Shown: positions 62,789 to 64,000 of the stretch, one piece after another
How positions within the stretch are numbered: position 1 is the stretch's first letter
Layout of the letters: each line of letters begins with the position of its first letter
Assembly: GCA_027493625.1 (NCBI GenBank)
Contig: JAOSKM010000001.1
Location: 1,455,489-1,519,488 of the forward strand
Reading direction: 5' to 3'
Source of the DNA: Planctomycetota bacterium
GTDB taxonomy: Bacteria; Planctomycetota; UBA8742; UBA2392
DNA: 64,000 nt
Translations under genes and position numbers: made by a program
Notes under the pieces: generated by a model
Seen by the model: only the letters and a program-made list of their open reading frames with translations
Databases searched by the model: none
Told to the model about the DNA's origin: nothing

Positions 62789-63007
62789 ATGTTGCGCCAT
62801 CAGATTTTCAAGAGCGAAGAGTTCCGATTCACGTTTGAAAAGATGGGAGCGGCCGCCGTTACGCAGGCCCTGGAAAAGGCGACGAACGACGCGACCGCCT
62901 GGATGAACGAACACGCCGACAAGATGACCGTCAAACACGTCTCGACGGGGCTGGCATCAATCTGGGCCTACGTCACCGTGTGGTATGAAATGAACGACGG
63001 CAGCTAG
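62789..63007 (+). CDS. 72-residue hypothetical protein
   Basis: Starts MLRHQIFKSEEFRFTFEKMG after GAGGA. The sequence is mostly helical (AVTQALEKATNDATAWMNEH) with a short hydrophobic C-terminal end (WAYVTVWYEM). I do not recognise it. It stands alone, transcribed away from the DUF6941 operon. Confidence 0.55.
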   Translation: MLRHQIFKSEEFRFTFEKMGAAAVTQALEKATNDATAWMNEHADKMTVKHVSTGLASIWAYVTVWYEMNDGS

Positions 63008-63292
63008 GGCGCTGTCCGCGAGGCCGGCCCGCAGGGCCCGTCGTTGGTAGCCGGCGACGTCAGCTATTGTCTTTTCACACCTCTCTGGGCGCTTGACTCT
63101 GTCGCCCGCTCACGCGGGCTTGGGAATCTCTTTGGTGCAAACCCAGGGCTGCCTCGCGCCATCCGGCGCTCGTTGCCCTGGGCTAAGCTCTAACGGCCGC
63201 TACGCGGCCTCAACGGGCAGTGGACCTGCGTTTGAGGCCGGCCCGCAGGGCCCGGCTACTTCCGTAGGTTTCTACACAAGTCCAGCATTTCA

Positions 63293-63755
63293 GCCGGCGC
63301 AGCCGGCGTTTCTCCCGGTTAGCCCCCGGCGCAGCGACCCGCCCGCCGAAGCTTTAGCGAAGGCGGGAGCGTAGCCGGGGGTTGCGGGTGGTCGAGGTAC
63401 CGGAGCCGCGAAGCGGCGGCTCTGGTGGGACATCCCAAAACGTTGCCGGTCGCGGAATCACCTTTCAGCACGCGCTCACTCAAGACGCACGCCAACCAAC
63501 GCCAAGGCGCTACCAAAGCCACCAAACCCTTCTTACGGGTCAACAATCTCGGATGGCGTGCAAGCCACGGATAGACCATGGCGCTCCCTGGCGTTGTGTC
63601 GTTGCCATATCGCGGTCGCACGCGCCGGCAGAGAGGAAGAGCCGCCGCTGCGCGGCTCGGAGGAGCCTGCCGCCAGATCCCCCGGCTTTTCGGCACCTCG
63701 CTACGCTCAGCGCCGACCGCCGGGGGCTAACCAGCGAGACGCCGACTTCGCCGGC
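63293..63755. mobile_element. transposase-less relative of the RAYT element
   Basis: The same ordered palindromes as at 26412-27102 occur here. On the left are GCCGGCGCAGCCGGC (63293), a CCCCCGGC...GCCGGGGG hairpin (63324-63381) and GAGCCGCGAAGCGGCGGCTC (63403). On the right are the mirror set (63639-63658, 63679-63726 and 63741-63755). The second hairpin on the left contains an additional inserted hairpin (63342-63367). The 216 bp between the sets have no transposase and no other gene, so this is a non-autonomous, MITE-like copy. Confidence 0.75.
63342..63367. repeat. CCGCC-AGC-GGCGG hairpin, copy 3
   Basis: CCCGCC, GAAGCTTTAGCGAA and GGCGGG form a hairpin nested within the second palindrome of the transposase-less element, showing insertion of one palindrome family into another. 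Confidence 0.65.
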
Positions 63756-63846
63756 TGACCAATTCACCTTCGGCGGCTTTGCATAAACCATTGGCTAACT
63801 TGGGGGCTCTTTGTTCGTGGGTTCTTCCTGGCGCCGCTTCGCCGCC

Positions 63847-64000
63847 CTACGGCTGCAACACGAGCGTCGTCACGCTGTTGGCGGGCATGGTGTACTGGAA
63901 GGCGTTGGTCAGCGTTATGTTCAGGTTGGACTGCTGCACCGGCTGGCTGCTGCTGCTGGTGAGCGTGTACACCTCGGCCGTGTTGAACGCGACTGTGTGG
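63847..64000 (-). CDS. C-terminal end of a secreted glycoside-hydrolase-like protein, start outside window
   Basis: The last 50 codons of a minus-strand gene read FNTAEVYTLTSSSSQPVQQS and FQYTMPANSVTTLVLQP. A final beta-sandwich of the type PANSVTTLVL is common at the end of glycoside hydrolases such as GH30/GH39/GH44-like enzymes. The catalytic domain lies beyond the window, so the family is a guess from the end alone. Confidence 0.55.
   Translation of the reverse strand, partial: HTVAFNTAEVYTLTSSSSQPVQQSNLNITLTNAFQYTMPANSVTTLVLQP

Overview
The window is a 64 kb piece of a GC-rich bacterial chromosome. I infer a member of the Planctomycetota or a close relative. The hints are a ThiD2-ThiE fusion, a prenyltransferase/squalene-oxidase-repeat protein with a TonB-like proline-rich N-terminus, several large secreted proteins without catalytic motifs, a tricorn-protease remnant, a secreted leucine-rich-repeat protein and a DUF6941-type protein. 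No rRNA or universal marker lies in the window, so the placement is tentative. About ten genes are split by single-base shifts, nearly all in short homopolymers. This looks like an uncorrected long-read or metagenome assembly rather than mass gene decay.

Layout. 1-3 kb: end of an Mrp-like cation/proton antiporter operon. 3-10 kb (minus strand): two LysM L,D-transpeptidases, then a tightly overlapping operon (AI-2E-family permease, NUDIX hydrolase, ComF), then the prenyltransferase-repeat protein. 10-15 kb: repeat-rich DNA followed by a complete vsr / C5-methylase / Eco29kI-type restriction operon bracketed by inverted 16-bp repeats. 15-19 kb: bshC, two long heptamer arrays, a family 2 glycosyltransferase and a methyltransferase. 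19-26 kb: secreted proteins (CAP domain, vWA domain, carboxypeptidase-regulatory-like). 26-27 kb: a REP-associated tyrosine transposase inside inverted sets of three palindromes; a relative without the transposase lies at 63.3-63.8 kb. 27-37 kb: purB, thiD2-thiE, a matrixin-type metalloprotease and a fused dual-ATPase oligopeptide ABC protein. 37-41 kb: tRNA-Leu, glnA, a HEPN-like two-gene operon and a beta-carbonic anhydrase. 41-45.5 kb: a four-gene operon of a C39-like peptidase, a RimK-type ATP-grasp ligase, a GCS2 ligase and an N-formylglutamate amidohydrolase. 45.5-55.6 kb: two tandem paralogous secreted proteins, an HTH-like protein, a B12-binding radical SAM enzyme and a large secreted protein. 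55.7-61 kb: an island-like stretch with a tricorn remnant, an LRR protein, an unknown 507-aa protein, an HK97-capsid-like protein and a tRNA-Ser with a partial duplication. 61-64 kb: a DUF6941 / small protein / PemK-MazF-like operon, a small ORF, the transposase-less element and the end of a probable glycoside hydrolase.

Three themes run through the window. Non-coding gaps are filled with 7-bp tandem repeats of many different sequences and with dispersed palindromes. Adjacent co-directional genes often share a 4-bp ATGA overlap. Several genes with no Shine-Dalgarno have a -35/-10 pair whose -10 ends only 6-7 nt before the ATG, which predicts leaderless mRNAs. The best candidates for a poorly described system are the ATP-grasp/GCS2 operon and the capsid-like island.
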